From Deltaproteobacteria bacterium (GTDB lineage Bacteria > UBA10199 > GCA-002796325 > JACPFF01), in contig JACQUX010000018.1 in the NCBI GenBank assembly GCA_016210045.1, positions 59,336 through 123,335 of the forward strand: a DNA stretch of 64,000 nt, read 5' to 3'. Shown here in pieces: positions 26,824 to 36,152 of the stretch. Made by a program: the position numbers and the translations under genes. The notes under the pieces are model-generated. The model ran no database searches. It had not been told where the DNA came from and worked only from the letters and a program-made list of their open reading frames with translations. The first letter of the stretch is position 1. Every line of letters begins with the position of its first letter.

Positions 26824-27903
26824 CTAGCGATTTCCCGACACGGCGGGCCGGACCTCTTCTGCACCGGCCGCCGCAGATGTCCCCAACTCCACGCCGGCTT
26901 GCCGAAACCGCGTATGGACGCGTTTGAGGAATTCATGGATTACCAACGCGCGATCCGCGAAACTTTTGGCCTGCAGCGCAACTTGCAACACGACGCCACC
27001 CTGCGGAAACCCTTGGAAACGGACCGTTGGTTCGAAGGACACAATCGCCCCAGTGACCGTCTGCTGCACGTCACGTGCGACCTCGAGCGTGAGCGTTTCA
27101 ACCGCAGCTAAATCGTTGTGAAGACCGATCCGCACTTCAACGGAGGCCGCCTGTTCTTGCACCGGCAAGTCGTAGTTGGTGACGATCGTCTGCATCAGCT
27201 TAGCATTCGGGACCAGGATGATGTTGTTCTGCGGCGTGCGAATCCGCGTCGTTCGCCAACCGATGTCCGTAATAAATCCCCGATGTCCGCCGTCGAACTC
27301 GACAAAATCGCCAACCCGTAGATGACGCGCCATCGTGGTGTAGAGACCGGCGACGAGATTCGACAATGTGTCTTGCAGTCCGAGCGCTAACGCCAACGAT
27401 CCGACACCGAGTGCCGTGACCAGCGGCGTAATGCTGATCCCGAGATTGCTCAAAATCAGCAGACCGCCGACGGCCCAGACACTGAGCCGCACTAACGTCT
27501 CCAACGCGCTGGTGAGCGGAAGCTCCACGGCAGAGCGGGCCGCGACGGCACGAATAAACACAATCGCCGTCCGCGCCGCCGCAAACGACGCCGATGTAAT
27601 GAATAAGGCCGCCGCCACATGTTGAAAATGGATCCGCATTGCGGAACCGAACTGAATTACTTGCGGTGCGAGCCAAATCCCGCCGGCCATCGTCCACCAA
27701 ATGATGTGCCGACGCAGCACCCGCAACAAGCCTTCATCCCAGCGCACGCGATTACGGGACGCCGCGCGCAACAGCGGACAGAGGAGGAGTCGGCACAACC
27801 ACCCCACGACCACGGCGCTCCCGACTACCGAACACGCCGCCAACAACGGCCGTGCCTGCGCGAGAGCGGAAAACCCCGTTTCATTCAGCCACGAAAAATC
27901 CAT
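26824..27903 (-). CDS. MscS-family mechanosensitive channel
   Basis: 359 aa inner-membrane protein. Four to five hydrophobic segments come first, then the pore-lining TM3 with the Gly/Ala-rich repeat LGVGSLALALGLQDTLSNLVAG, and the cytoplasmic beta domain beginning VGDFVEFDG. This order is diagnostic for MscS, which opens on hypo-osmotic shock. PNAKLM in the beta domain is the conserved segment. It is longer at the N-terminus than E. coli MscS (286 aa), so it carries extra TM helices. It follows the M29 aminopeptidase by 12 bases. Confidence 0.93.
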   Translation of the reverse strand: MDFSWLNETGFSALAQARPLLAACSVVGSAVVVGWLCRLLLCPLLRAASRNRVRWDEGLLRVLRRHIIWWTMAGGIWLAPQVIQFGSAMRIHFQHVAAALFITSASFAAARTAIVFIRAVAARSAVELPLTSALETLVRLSVWAVGGLLILSNLGISITPLVTALGVGSLALALGLQDTLSNLVAGLYTTMARHLRVGDFVEFDGGHRGFITDIGWRTTRIRTPQNNIILVPNAKLMQTIVTNYDLPVQEQAASVEVRIGLHNDLAAVETLTLEVARDVQQTVTGAIVSFEPTVRFQGFPQGGVVLQVALQAKSFADRALVIHEFLKRVHTRFRQAGVELGTSAAAGAEEVRPAVSGNR

Positions 27904-27915
27904 AGCAAATTCCCA

Positions 27916-29049
27916 TCAACACGCGGGGGCGCCGAAGGCCTCCGGATTCAGGCCGGCCAGTTCGGGCAATACAAAATGCCCATCCTTCCGCACCAGGCGA
28001 TCGTCGAAATAGAGTTCACCGCCGCCGTACTCTTTCCGTTGGATCAACACCAAATCCCAATGCACGGCGGATTGATTGCCGTTCGGGGCCTCGTCGTAAC
28101 ACTGGCCCGGCGTTAGATGAATGCTTCCGGCGATTTTCTCGTCGAACAGGATGTCTTTGATCGGTTCGCGAATCCACGGATGGAACCCAACCGCAAATTC
28201 ACCGACGTAGCGCGCGCCCGGATCGGTATCGAGGACGCGCTGCAGAGCCGCTTGATCGCCCTCGCAACTCGCCTCGACGATTTGCCCATTCCGAAACGTA
28301 AAACCGACGCGCTGGAAGAGTCGTCCTTGATACGGCGACGGCGTATTGTAACGGATCGTCCCCTGAATCGAATCACGCACCGGCGCGGTAAAGACCTCGC
28401 CATCGGGGAGATTCATCGTCCCGTCGCATTCCATCGCCGGAATGCCTTTAATGGAAAACGTCAGATCCGTTCCGGGGGCCGTAATGCGCACCCGATCGGT
28501 CTGTTGCATCAGCGCCTGCAGTGGCCGCATCGCTTCACGGAAGCGCGCGTAGTCGAAGAGGACGGCCTTGAAGTAATGGTCGGCGAAACGTTCGCACGAC
28601 GTCTCGGCCAACTGGGCCATCGCCGCGTTCGGGTAGCGCAACACGCACCAACGCGTATGCTTCACCCGCTGTTCGAGATGCACCGGCTTTTGGACATGTT
28701 GCAGATACCACTGCCGGCGCTCCGGCGGCACATCGCTCATTTCGAAGATGTTGTCGGAGCCGCGAAACGCCACATAGGCGTCGAATTGTTTCATCTGTTG
28801 GAGCTGCAACGCGCCGAAGGCCTTCACTTGCGCCTCGGTCCCCTCCAGCAACAGGGTGCGGACGAAACGATCGTCACCGTGTTGCCACACCGGGACGGCT
28901 CCGCGCCGCGTCGCGGCCGCGACCATCGCATGCACCAATGCCGCCGGCTCCGTGCCGAACCATTCGATCAATACGCGTTGACCCGGCTGCAGATCGAGCG
29001 AGTAATTCGCCAACAACTGCGCCAATTCCGTCAGTCGAGGATCGTTCAT
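27916..29049 (-). CDS. M29-family aminopeptidase
   Basis: 377 aa cytoplasmic metallo-aminopeptidase of the thermophilic aminopeptidase (AmpS/AmpT) group. The metal-ligand regions are recognisable: NLPDGEVFTAP (Glu), YVGEFAVGFHP (Glu and His), SIHLTPGQCY and HWDLVL (His-x-Asp). These enzymes remove N-terminal residues with two divalent metals. It begins 20 bases after the pilQ stop, so it may be read through from the pilus operon, but no functional link is evident. Confidence 0.93.
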   Translation of the reverse strand: MNDPRLTELAQLLANYSLDLQPGQRVLIEWFGTEPAALVHAMVAAATRRGAVPVWQHGDDRFVRTLLLEGTEAQVKAFGALQLQQMKQFDAYVAFRGSDNIFEMSDVPPERRQWYLQHVQKPVHLEQRVKHTRWCVLRYPNAAMAQLAETSCERFADHYFKAVLFDYARFREAMRPLQALMQQTDRVRITAPGTDLTFSIKGIPAMECDGTMNLPDGEVFTAPVRDSIQGTIRYNTPSPYQGRLFQRVGFTFRNGQIVEASCEGDQAALQRVLDTDPGARYVGEFAVGFHPWIREPIKDILFDEKIAGSIHLTPGQCYDEAPNGNQSAVHWDLVLIQRKEYGGGELYFDDRLVRKDGHFVLPELAGLNPEAFGAPAC

Positions 29050-29069
29050 ATGGACCTCCGAAGGTGCGA

Positions 29070-30638
29070 TTACCGAGAGAGCGTCGTGGTTTCAAGACTG
29101 CTTGCGTCAGCCGGATAGGGTCCGACATCGTGCATGACCGCGGGAGCGCCACGCGAGTAGCGCGAATTCCAGCGGCGCGCCGAGGCTTTATTGCCCGACC
29201 GATATTCCACGGGTTTGCGCGCCTTCGGCAAATGCGGATAGTCCGACTCGGTAATATCGCGCTTCACATCCTCTTGATGTGGCAACTGCGCTTGCAATTC
29301 GGACGGAATTTCTTCGCGCACGATCCGCGGACGAATGAAGATCATCAAATCGTTGTTGGTTTTAGCTCGCAACCGATTCTGAAAGAGATATCCCAGGAGC
29401 GGGACCTCGGCCAAATACGGCACTTTGCGCCGACTCTCCTGACCACGGAAACGAATCAGACCGCCGATGATCGTCATTTCGCCGTCGCGCACTAACACCG
29501 TCGTCGTGGCCGTGTTGTCGACGATCGCCGGAATGCCGTCCACCGTCCGCGTAAAATCGGGCGCCGAGGTCACGGCATCGATCTTCAATTTAACATAATC
29601 CCCGACGGAAATTTGCGGCGTCACGCCCAACTCCACGCCCGTCTTGATCGACTGCAACCCGCTCGATCCCCCGCCGCTCGCCGACGTCCCGCCGATACTC
29701 ACCGAACCCGCCGTCTTGACATAAATCGTCTCGCCGCTCCGGATCCGCGCCGCCACGCCGTTCGACGTCACGATCGACGGTTCCGAAATGACGTGGAGAT
29801 CGCCTTTCTGTTCCGCCGCGGTAATCGCGATATCGATATTCGTCCCTCCCCCCAATGTCCCGATGATCATCCCCAGCCCGCTGCTCGGCGCCAATGCCGG
29901 CAAATTGACCATCAGTCGGCGGCCGGCGTCGGAGGTGCCAACTTGCGTCACGCCTTGAACATTCGCGGTCGGCGCGGTGGTCGTGTTGACCCCCCATTGG
30001 ATACCAAGATTGCGGCTCCAGTCGCGCGTCGCCTCGATGATCTTCGCCTCGATCAAGACTTGCGAGTCGCGGACATCCACGTTTTCCACAAACCGTTTCA
30101 CATGCTCGATATTCGCCAACGTCTCCCGAATCACTAACGAATTGGTCCGTTCATCGGCCAACACGGACCCGCGCGTGGTCAGCAGCTGCTTCGCTTGATC
30201 GACCATGTCCTTTGCAATCGCATACCGCAGCCGGATGGTCTCCGTTTTCAAGTCCTCTCCGCTGGTCGTGAATTGATCGGCCTTGCCGACGCGCAAGATT
30301 CCGCGTTCCAACGCATAGTCGAGCCCATTCGATTTGGTCAGCGCATTGATCGCATCGAGAATCGGCGTGTCGCGCAGCGACACATTGACCGTGCCTTTGA
30401 TCTCATCCGGGATCACGAGATTCATCCCCGCGATGCGGGCCAAAAAGCGCAGCGCCTCGCGCAGATCCGCATTGCGGAACTCGATGCGAAAAATTTCCCC
30501 ACCTCCGGTGGGGACCCCACGTTTCGCTGCGGTGCCCGCCAAATGCCCGGTGTCGAGCGCCCAGGCGCCGGTCACGATCCCGCAGAGGAGCAGCATGAGT
30601 CCCCACCACACATGCCCGCCAAACAGCATGCGCTTCAT
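29070..30638 (-). CDS. pilQ: Type IV pilus secretin (PilQ/MshL-like)
   Basis: 522 aa, short for PilQ (usually ~700) and closer to MshL. A signal peptide (MKRMLFGGHVWWGLMLLLCG...AWA) leads to an STN/N0 domain (IEFRNADLREALRFLARIAG at about 50), one N1-type domain and the C-terminal secretin barrel (VPYLAEVPLLGYLFQ and IFIRPRIV). AMIN domains found in long PilQ proteins are missing. It forms the outer-membrane pore through which the pilus exits. Its ATG overlaps the pilP stop by four bases (ATGA), and it is the last pilus gene in the operon. Confidence 0.93.
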   Translation of the reverse strand: MKRMLFGGHVWWGLMLLLCGIVTGAWALDTGHLAGTAAKRGVPTGGGEIFRIEFRNADLREALRFLARIAGMNLVIPDEIKGTVNVSLRDTPILDAINALTKSNGLDYALERGILRVGKADQFTTSGEDLKTETIRLRYAIAKDMVDQAKQLLTTRGSVLADERTNSLVIRETLANIEHVKRFVENVDVRDSQVLIEAKIIEATRDWSRNLGIQWGVNTTTAPTANVQGVTQVGTSDAGRRLMVNLPALAPSSGLGMIIGTLGGGTNIDIAITAAEQKGDLHVISEPSIVTSNGVAARIRSGETIYVKTAGSVSIGGTSASGGGSSGLQSIKTGVELGVTPQISVGDYVKLKIDAVTSAPDFTRTVDGIPAIVDNTATTTVLVRDGEMTIIGGLIRFRGQESRRKVPYLAEVPLLGYLFQNRLRAKTNNDLMIFIRPRIVREEIPSELQAQLPHQEDVKRDITESDYPHLPKARKPVEYRSGNKASARRWNSRYSRGAPAVMHDVGPYPADASSLETTTLSR

Positions 30639-31000
30639 AAGCCCCCCTGCATGCGCAACACGACCTGTTCATCCAGACGCTGCAACACGACTTGATCATC
30701 ACCGATATAGCGCACGCGATACCCTGCCAAGCGATCGCCCATCCGCACCACATGCCCGCTGATCAGCGCGTATCCTGTGCTTTGGCCCAACGCCACACCG
30801 TTTAATTGGAGGTCCTGCACTAACAATTCCTCTTTCGCGACGGACTTCGGCACGAACGGACTCTCCGGCGTGGTTTCCTTAACCTCGAACTTCTGATCGA
30901 ATTGCTCACGATTCAGATCGGAGAGAGAACCCGCGGATACGGTTCCAAACACCCAACCACAGAGCATCAACACACTGCCGGCACGCAGTACGGTTTTCAT
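30635..31000 (-). CDS. pilP: Pilus assembly protein PilP
   Basis: 121 aa. An N-terminal hydrophobic leader (about 1-23, ending SAG) is followed by a charged linker and a small beta domain (LQDLQLNGVALGQ..YALISGHVVRMGDRL). The C-terminal beta domain fits PilP/MshK/GspC homology regions, which link the inner-membrane PilNO complex to the secretin. No lipobox Cys is at the usual place, so it may be membrane-anchored rather than a lipoprotein. It shares one base with pilO (TAATG) and four with pilQ. Confidence 0.8.
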   Translation of the reverse strand: MKTVLRAGSVLMLCGWVFGTVSAGSLSDLNREQFDQKFEVKETTPESPFVPKSVAKEELLVQDLQLNGVALGQSTGYALISGHVVRMGDRLAGYRVRYIGDDQVVLQRLDEQVVLRMQGGL

Positions 31001-31665
31001 TAGTGTCCCCCTCCCCCACCCGCCGCCGGCGCGATCGGCACGGCTCCACTCGGCGCCAACGCCGCCGCAGACTTCACGACGAACAACAACCCACGAATCG
31101 CCGTCGACAATTGCGCCCGGTTTTCCGGCGGCGACGCAATCACCGCCTGATCCAACACCGCCATCAGTGGCAATTTTTCGATCCGCTCCAAATACCCCAC
31201 CGTGGCGGAGAACGGCCCTTTTACCCGCAAATCAAACGGCACCGTCACATAGTGCCCTTCATCTTTTTCTTGGCTGAACGAGAAACCCGTGAGTTCCACC
31301 CCTTGCAAACTACTCGGCGCGGTGAGTCCGGTGACCACTTCTTTCATCACCTCTTCCCGCGTCTTGATCTCGCCACGCAAATACGGGGCAAATCGTGCGT
31401 CCTCGGCCACGGAGACTGTCCCTGCCGGCACGACGGGTTTTTGCTGCACGACGGTCGGCTGTGCCGCCAACAGTTTTTGCATCGCCTCGACTTGCATCTT
31501 GACGGTATCAATCTGCCCCTGGAGCTCTTTCTTCTTGGCCCACTGCACACCCCAGACGTACGTCCCGAAGACATACAACACCGCGAGCAAGAGGACCGCG
31601 ACCATCACCTTCTCGCGGGAGTTCGCCTCTTGCGTCCAATCGACTTTGCTGCCGCCCCACGCCAT
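31000..31665 (-). CDS. pilO: Pilus assembly protein PilO
   Basis: 221 aa. One transmembrane segment (about 20-38, VMVAVLLLAVLYVFGTYVWG) is followed by a coiled coil (KKKELQGQIDTVKMQVEAMQKLL) and a ferredoxin-like periplasmic domain ending in a Gly-rich tail. This is the PilO layout. It dimerises with PilN and aligns the assembly platform with PilP and the secretin. Overlaps pilN by one base (TGATG). Confidence 0.87.
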   Translation of the reverse strand: MAWGGSKVDWTQEANSREKVMVAVLLLAVLYVFGTYVWGVQWAKKKELQGQIDTVKMQVEAMQKLLAAQPTVVQQKPVVPAGTVSVAEDARFAPYLRGEIKTREEVMKEVVTGLTAPSSLQGVELTGFSFSQEKDEGHYVTVPFDLRVKGPFSATVGYLERIEKLPLMAVLDQAVIASPPENRAQLSTAIRGLLFVVKSAAALAPSGAVPIAPAAGGGGGH

Positions 31666-32225
31666 CAGCCCTCGGGAGTAAAATCCAACGTGGCATTAAT
31701 CAGAAATTTGAGTCGTCCCTCCCCTTTTTCTTCGCGACTCGATTCCACCAATACCACATGTTTGTACATCGGTACGTGACTTAAATGATCGACAAATTCC
31801 GCCATCGCCTCGGCATTACTGGAATAGCCCTCCAACTGGACCGTGCGCGCCGCCGCCCCTTCCGCCTGCGCACTGGCAAACCGCACCAAATCCACCTGCG
31901 CCGGCCGCGCCTTCAGCAAGGCTTGCAACACGCCGGACCAGCGCGGCAGGTTTTGAAAGCGCGCCGTCAGACTTTGGATCGCCGTGCCAGTCTGCTCTTG
32001 TGTCTTCGACAAGGCCAAAAGTTGTAGTTGTTGTTCTTGCTGCTTCTGCAGGATCTTGATCCGTTCTTGCATGGTTTCCAGACGTTTTTCCACTAACCAC
32101 GCGTACCCGATCAACCCAGCCTCCACCACCACGCAGAGCCCGACCCAAACGCCGAAGACGATCATGATATTGCGATACGTCAGCGCGTACGGCCCTTTGT
32201 CGAGAAAATTAACCCGCTGTGTCAT
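31665..32225 (-). CDS. pilN: Pilus assembly protein PilN
   Basis: 186 aa. The short cytoplasmic tail VNFLDKGPYALTYRN resembles the NLLP-type segment that PilN uses to dock on PilM; a TM helix (about 20-42) and a coiled coil with periplasmic domain follow. It bridges cytoplasmic PilM and periplasmic PilO. It begins 9 bases after pilM and shares one base with pilO. Confidence 0.87.
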   Translation of the reverse strand: MTQRVNFLDKGPYALTYRNIMIVFGVWVGLCVVVEAGLIGYAWLVEKRLETMQERIKILQKQQEQQLQLLALSKTQEQTGTAIQSLTARFQNLPRWSGVLQALLKARPAQVDLVRFASAQAEGAAARTVQLEGYSSNAEAMAEFVDHLSHVPMYKHVVLVESSREEKGEGRLKFLINATLDFTPEG

Positions 32226-32234
32226 ATCGCCCCA

Positions 32235-33269
32235 TCACTTCGGTGGTGGAATCGCTAAGCCGACGGCCACACTATATAAAGGACCGTTTTCGACACGATC
32301 GCCTCCCTCAATTTTGCGAAACGGATTGAACGTGGCGGTTGTCACGCCTAAATTCTTTTCCAAATAGCCCTTCAAGCGGGGGAACAGGGCCCCGCCACCG
32401 CTTAAATACAACCGCTGGATCCCTTCCCCCACTTCCAATCCGGCCTGACCGAGGAATCCGGCCGTGATCCGTTCGATCTCCAATAATATCTGGCGATAAA
32501 AGTCGTCGACCCCCGGCACGGCCTCGTCGCCTTCGGAGCCGGCCATGAAATGACGAATCGCCTCCCGACGCTCCGCCGGGCTAGTTGCTGCAGGCGCCAC
32601 TAACTGCCCCAACCGATCCAGGCCGACACTGTTGAGTGGCCGCGCATAGTGGAGCACGCGATCTGCCGCGATCAACAAGTTCCCACTACCGAATCCGAGG
32701 TCGAGGATGCCCACTCGCTCCCCCTCCACCCAATCCAGGTTATATTCGGCGGCCGCCATCAGCGCGGAAATATCCGGCTCGATCGCCAACAGCTTCAACC
32801 CGACTTTGTCCGAACGCTCTTGCAGCCGTTTCACGACCGCCTTCGAGATGCCATACGCCATCAAATGGCGGCGATTACCGTCCGCACTCTTGCGCACTTC
32901 CGTATATGCGACTTGAAAATTTTCGAGCGGCCCATCGATCCCTTCACGGAAATTCCAGCGGATCGCCATCAGCAAGTCCCGCTCCGGCATCTTGGCCAAT
33001 TCCATTTCACGAATTTGCAGATTCGGATCGGTCAAATTAATGACCGCATGCGCCAAATTGACCCGATGTTCGCGCAGAAAGACTTGCAAGCGCCGCACCG
33101 CAGCCTCTTCATCGCTGCCCCATTCGATCACGGTCATCCCACAGGCCCCCAGCTGAAGCGCTGCGCCGCGCTTCGTCAGTTGGACCACTTTGAACGTGTC
33201 GGTACCGAAATCGCAGCCGACGCGATCCTGACTGCGAAACCGATTGAGTAATCCCCCGAGATCGATCAC
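32235..33269 (-). CDS. pilM: Pilus assembly ATPase-like protein PilM
   Basis: 344 aa, actin-like (FtsA fold) cytoplasmic component of the alignment complex. The nucleotide-binding phosphate loops are seen as GCDFGTDTFKVVQL (about 18-31) and GILDLGFGSGNLLI (about 190-203). It lacks a membrane segment, as expected. It overlaps the TPR gene by four bases (ATGA). True PilM in an otherwise MSHA-like gene set (mshM, mshN, mshE) is notable; MSHA loci usually encode MshI here. Confidence 0.92.
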   Translation of the reverse strand: MIDLGGLLNRFRSQDRVGCDFGTDTFKVVQLTKRGAALQLGACGMTVIEWGSDEEAAVRRLQVFLREHRVNLAHAVINLTDPNLQIREMELAKMPERDLLMAIRWNFREGIDGPLENFQVAYTEVRKSADGNRRHLMAYGISKAVVKRLQERSDKVGLKLLAIEPDISALMAAAEYNLDWVEGERVGILDLGFGSGNLLIAADRVLHYARPLNSVGLDRLGQLVAPAATSPAERREAIRHFMAGSEGDEAVPGVDDFYRQILLEIERITAGFLGQAGLEVGEGIQRLYLSGGGALFPRLKGYLEKNLGVTTATFNPFRKIEGGDRVENGPLYSVAVGLAIPPPK

Positions 33270-34105
33270 GGAACGATCTCCTCCACATGTTGCTCGATCC
33301 GCTGCCGGAAGGCCACATCGCTGAATTGGGCATGGACTAAGTAGGCCTTATATTCTTCGACCGCGCTGCGCCAATTGCCTTCTTCTTCCATCAGCAGCGC
33401 CAAATTGAAGTGCGCATCCGGATATTTCGCATCGGCCTCGATCGCCTTCCGAAACAGCAATGCCGCGGCCAAACGATCGCCCATCGCGATCTTCAACGCC
33501 CCGAGGTTATTCAACGCCTCTGGATACGCGGCGTTCAGCTCAATCGCTTTATTGTACGCCGCTTCCGCCGCTTCATGATTGTCTTGCTTCTTGTGCGCCA
33601 GACCTAAGTCGTTCCACGCCAGCGCCACGCTCGGCTCTTTTTCCGTGGCCAACTTGAATTGCTCCAACGCCTCCGGAAATTTCCCGGCTGCGAATAAGGT
33701 CTCCCCTTCCTGAATCACGGACGCGATCGACTCGGGCACATCGGTGGGAGTGGTTGTGGCCGGCACCGGGGTCACAGCCGGCACCGCGGCCGTGGGCGAC
33801 GGTAGCGGTGTTTGCTCCACGACTGGCGGTGGCGGGAGGTCCGTGGTCGCCACGGGCGGTATTTCTTGAGGACCGGATCGTTTCGGCATCAGGAACTTCC
33901 AATAGGCCACGCTGCCGAGCGCCACCCACAGTAAGACCAACAGCGCCACCCGCGACCAACTCGCGCGGCGCGGAAATGTTGAGCCACCGGTACTTCCACC
34001 CCCACCTCCCTCACCGCCCCCGACAAAATGTTCCTCCGGGACTTGTGGTGGTTGGGGATTGCGTTCGCCTTCCGCCTTCTTCAGTGCCTTATGAATGAGT
34101 GACAT
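33266..34105 (-). CDS. MshN/GspB-like TPR protein
   Basis: 279 aa. The N-terminus MSLIHKALKKAEGERNPQPP matches the MshN/GspB type of start, then a TM helix (about 48-66, WSRVALLVLLWVALGSVAYW), a Pro/Thr-rich periplasmic linker (about 75-125), and at least three TPR units (about 130-235, e.g. GKFPEALEQFKLATEKEP and YNKAIELNAAYPEALNNLG). In Vibrio MshN is part of MSHA pilus biogenesis. It lies between the ATPase and pilM, 3 bases after the former. Confidence 0.82.
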   Translation of the reverse strand: MSLIHKALKKAEGERNPQPPQVPEEHFVGGGEGGGGGSTGGSTFPRRASWSRVALLVLLWVALGSVAYWKFLMPKRSGPQEIPPVATTDLPPPPVVEQTPLPSPTAAVPAVTPVPATTTPTDVPESIASVIQEGETLFAAGKFPEALEQFKLATEKEPSVALAWNDLGLAHKKQDNHEAAEAAYNKAIELNAAYPEALNNLGALKIAMGDRLAAALLFRKAIEADAKYPDAHFNLALLMEEEGNWRSAVEEYKAYLVHAQFSDVAFRQRIEQHVEEIVP

Positions 34106-34108
34106 GGG

Positions 34109-34972
34109 TTAGAATCCTAGGTTCACGACTTGGCGGCGCCAAAATTGCCACACCGGAGCCAACGGACGACGTGGCCGAAGGTCATAGTACGCGTGCCGCA
34201 CGACGCGTTTGGTCAAGATCGGCGTGTCGAGCGTATATGCGGCCGTCAACGCGCGATCGCACAAAACGTTAATCAGTCGCGGATACCCGTGCGTCAAGCG
34301 ATAGATCGACCGATACGCCCCCGGCTCGAAATAGACCCGCCCCTGACCACCCGCTAACGTAATGCGATGCGTGATGTACCGAACCATTTGTAAAAACGGC
34401 AGCGGTTCCAATCGCACATGTACACCAATGCGCTGCCGCAACTGCCGCAACTCGTGACTCATTAATTTCCGTTCCAGTTCCGGCTGCCCCACTAAGAGGA
34501 TTTGCAACAATTTGGCATTCTCCGTCTCCAAATTCGACAGCATCCGGACCATTTCCAACGCCTCGATGGAGAGATTTTGACTCTCGTCCACCACCACGAG
34601 CGCCGTGCGACCGCTCTTCTGCAGTGTCAGTAGAAATTTATTCAGCGATTCGATCAGACGCTGCGGGGAATAGACCCGCACCGCGAGCCCGAAATCGCGA
34701 TTGATCGCCGTGAGCAGTTCCGGCACCGACAACAGCGGATTCACCAGCAGTGCCGACGCGACATCCGGTTCCAAACGAGCCAACAGTTGCCGCGTCAGCA
34801 ACGTCTTGCCGGTTCCCACTTCGCCGGTGAGTACTAGAAAGCCCATGCGCTCCTGAATGGCGTAGGCCAACGAGTCGAGCGCCGACTCGTATTGTTGGGT
34901 CAGGAAGAGAAACTTGGTGTCCGGGGTAATCCGGAACGGCGGCTCCTGGAGGCCAAAGTAGGCCAAGTACAT
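34109..34972 (-). CDS. MshM/ExeA-like AAA ATPase
   Basis: 287 aa from the ATG at 34972, where MYLAYFGLQEPPFRITPD matches the family N-terminus (the longer in-frame start at 35032 does not). Walker A is G50-E-V-G-T-G-K-T57 and Walker B is ALVVVDESQ; the GspA/ExeA AAA fold follows. In MSHA and type II systems it works with the GspB/MshN-type TM partner encoded next door to deliver or assemble the secretin. A promoter candidate lies at 35005-35032, downstream of the pilin terminator. Confidence 0.9.
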   Translation of the reverse strand: MYLAYFGLQEPPFRITPDTKFLFLTQQYESALDSLAYAIQERMGFLVLTGEVGTGKTLLTRQLLARLEPDVASALLVNPLLSVPELLTAINRDFGLAVRVYSPQRLIESLNKFLLTLQKSGRTALVVVDESQNLSIEALEMVRMLSNLETENAKLLQILLVGQPELERKLMSHELRQLRQRIGVHVRLEPLPFLQMVRYITHRITLAGGQGRVYFEPGAYRSIYRLTHGYPRLINVLCDRALTAAYTLDTPILTKRVVRHAYYDLRPRRPLAPVWQFWRRQVVNLGF

Positions 34973-35004
34973 ACACTCCCCCAAATGGATAACAGTTTCG
35001 AGGG

Positions 35005-35032
35005 AGTATATGGAAATGTTGTGCAAGGGCAA
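35005..35032 (-). promoter_or_regulatory. Promoter candidate for exeA/mshM-mshN-pilMNOPQ
   Basis: Minus strand TTGCCC (35032-35027), 16 bases, TATACT (35010-35005), about 33 bases before the ATG at 34972. It lies just past the pilin terminator, which would give the assembly genes separate expression from the pilins. Confidence 0.45.
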
Positions 35033-35075
35033 GCAAAAGCGTGCGGAAGCCCCCGAATATCATGCGCAACAAAAA

Positions 35076-35103
35076 ACTACGGGGGCGATATCGCCCCCGT
35101 AGT
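35076..35103 (-). terminator. Rho-independent terminator after the first pilin
   Basis: A perfect 28-base palindrome with ACTACGGGGGCGAT arms is followed on the minus strand by a T tract of six or more. It lies 26 bases after the pilin stop at 35130. It would let pilins be made at higher level than the downstream assembly genes. Confidence 0.9.
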
Positions 35104-35129
35104 GATCAGCACACTTGGTTACGCGAACG

Positions 35130-35543
35130 TTATGGCGCCGTCGGCGACACAAACGTCCCAGTAGCCACCGTATAGGTATAGACGAAGTTCGCAGTCCCAT
35201 CGTTATAGGTATACTGCGTGTTCGTATTCTTCGTCCAACCTGCGGCGGCCACACCACCCGTCACTACGTTCCCGAAGCAAGGATTCGCAGCACTGCAGGC
35301 CGTGGCGTTGGCGACTGCGTCTAACGTCGCCGGATAAACGCCCGGAGGCCCGTTGACTACTAAGTCGTTGGCGCGAAAGAGCGCCACGCCCGCCCTCACG
35401 GATCCTGTCACGCCATCTCGAGACGACTGCCGCGCTTGCGTTGCCACGTTAATGAAGTTCGGCAACGCCGCGACGGCGAGGATCCCGAGGATGGTGATGA
35501 CGAGGACCAACTCGATTAGGGTAAAACCCCGTTGGTTCTTCAT
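35130..35543 (-). CDS. Type IV pilin, copy 1
   Basis: 137 aa. The short class III leader MKNQRG|FTLIELVLV, with cleavage after G6 and Glu at mature position 5, is a perfect type IVa pilin signature; the hydrophobic helix (7-30) runs on into ALPNFIN. The globular part contains two Cys (C82 and C88 region, ACSAANPCFG), VNGPPGVYP and a C-terminal FVSPTAP. It is a paralogue of the pilin at 35727. The AT-rich 183 bases upstream hold a small hairpin (CCCACGG/CCGTGGG, 35581-35598) but no clear sigma-54 site. Followed by a strong terminator. Confidence 0.95.
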   Translation of the reverse strand: MKNQRGFTLIELVLVITILGILAVAALPNFINVATQARQSSRDGVTGSVRAGVALFRANDLVVNGPPGVYPATLDAVANATACSAANPCFGNVVTGGVAAAGWTKNTNTQYTYNDGTANFVYTYTVATGTFVSPTAP

Positions 35544-35726
35544 CGTCCCCCCTCCTATATAAAGACACTACATTCGCGGCCCCACGGACCCCCGTGGGAC
35601 CCACCAAGCGCTACAATAATTGGGTTTTATTCAACACAGTGACAAAATTGTGCAATAACATGAAATTGTTGTAAATGGGTATAAATTACCACCGATATTT
35701 GCCAAAGAAATTTAGACACTTGGCAA

Positions 35727-36146
35727 TTAGGGGGCGGTCGGAGAAACGAAGGAGCCGGTGGCGGGCGTGTACGTATAGGTGAAATTCGCTTGGCCGTCGA
35801 AGAATCGATACTGCGTGGCGGTCAGCTTGGTCCAACTTCCATTGCGAATCCCGGTGGCCCCGACGACGACCGTGAAGCACGGCGTCGCTACGCCACACGT
35901 GGTATTGTCCGGCAACGCATCCAACGGATTCGGATACACCCCCGGAGGGCCATTCACGACCACGTCGTTCGCACGCCAGATAGAAACCCCGGTTCGCACC
36001 GCCCCCACCACGCCGTCGCGTCCCGCATTCGCCGCTTGCGTTGTCAGCGCCATGTAGTTGGGCAGCGCCGCGACGGCCAATATCCCAAGAATCGTGATCG
36101 TGAGCACCACTTCAACCAACGTAAATCCTCGCATGTCTCTTTGCAT
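35727..36146 (-). CDS. Type IV pilin, copy 2
   Basis: 139 aa. Leader MQRDMRG|FTLVEVVLT (cleaved after G7, mature Glu5 present). The ALPNY, NGPPGVYP, CxxATPCF and SFVSPTAP regions are shared with copy 1, so the two arose by duplication. It begins 6 bases after the pilC stop. Which copy forms the major fibre cannot be told from sequence; copy 1, with its own AT-rich leader and strong terminator, is the likelier one. Confidence 0.95.
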   Translation of the reverse strand: MQRDMRGFTLVEVVLTITILGILAVAALPNYMALTTQAANAGRDGVVGAVRTGVSIWRANDVVVNGPPGVYPNPLDALPDNTTCGVATPCFTVVVGATGIRNGSWTKLTATQYRFFDGQANFTYTYTPATGSFVSPTAP

Positions 36147-36152
36147 TCCCCG

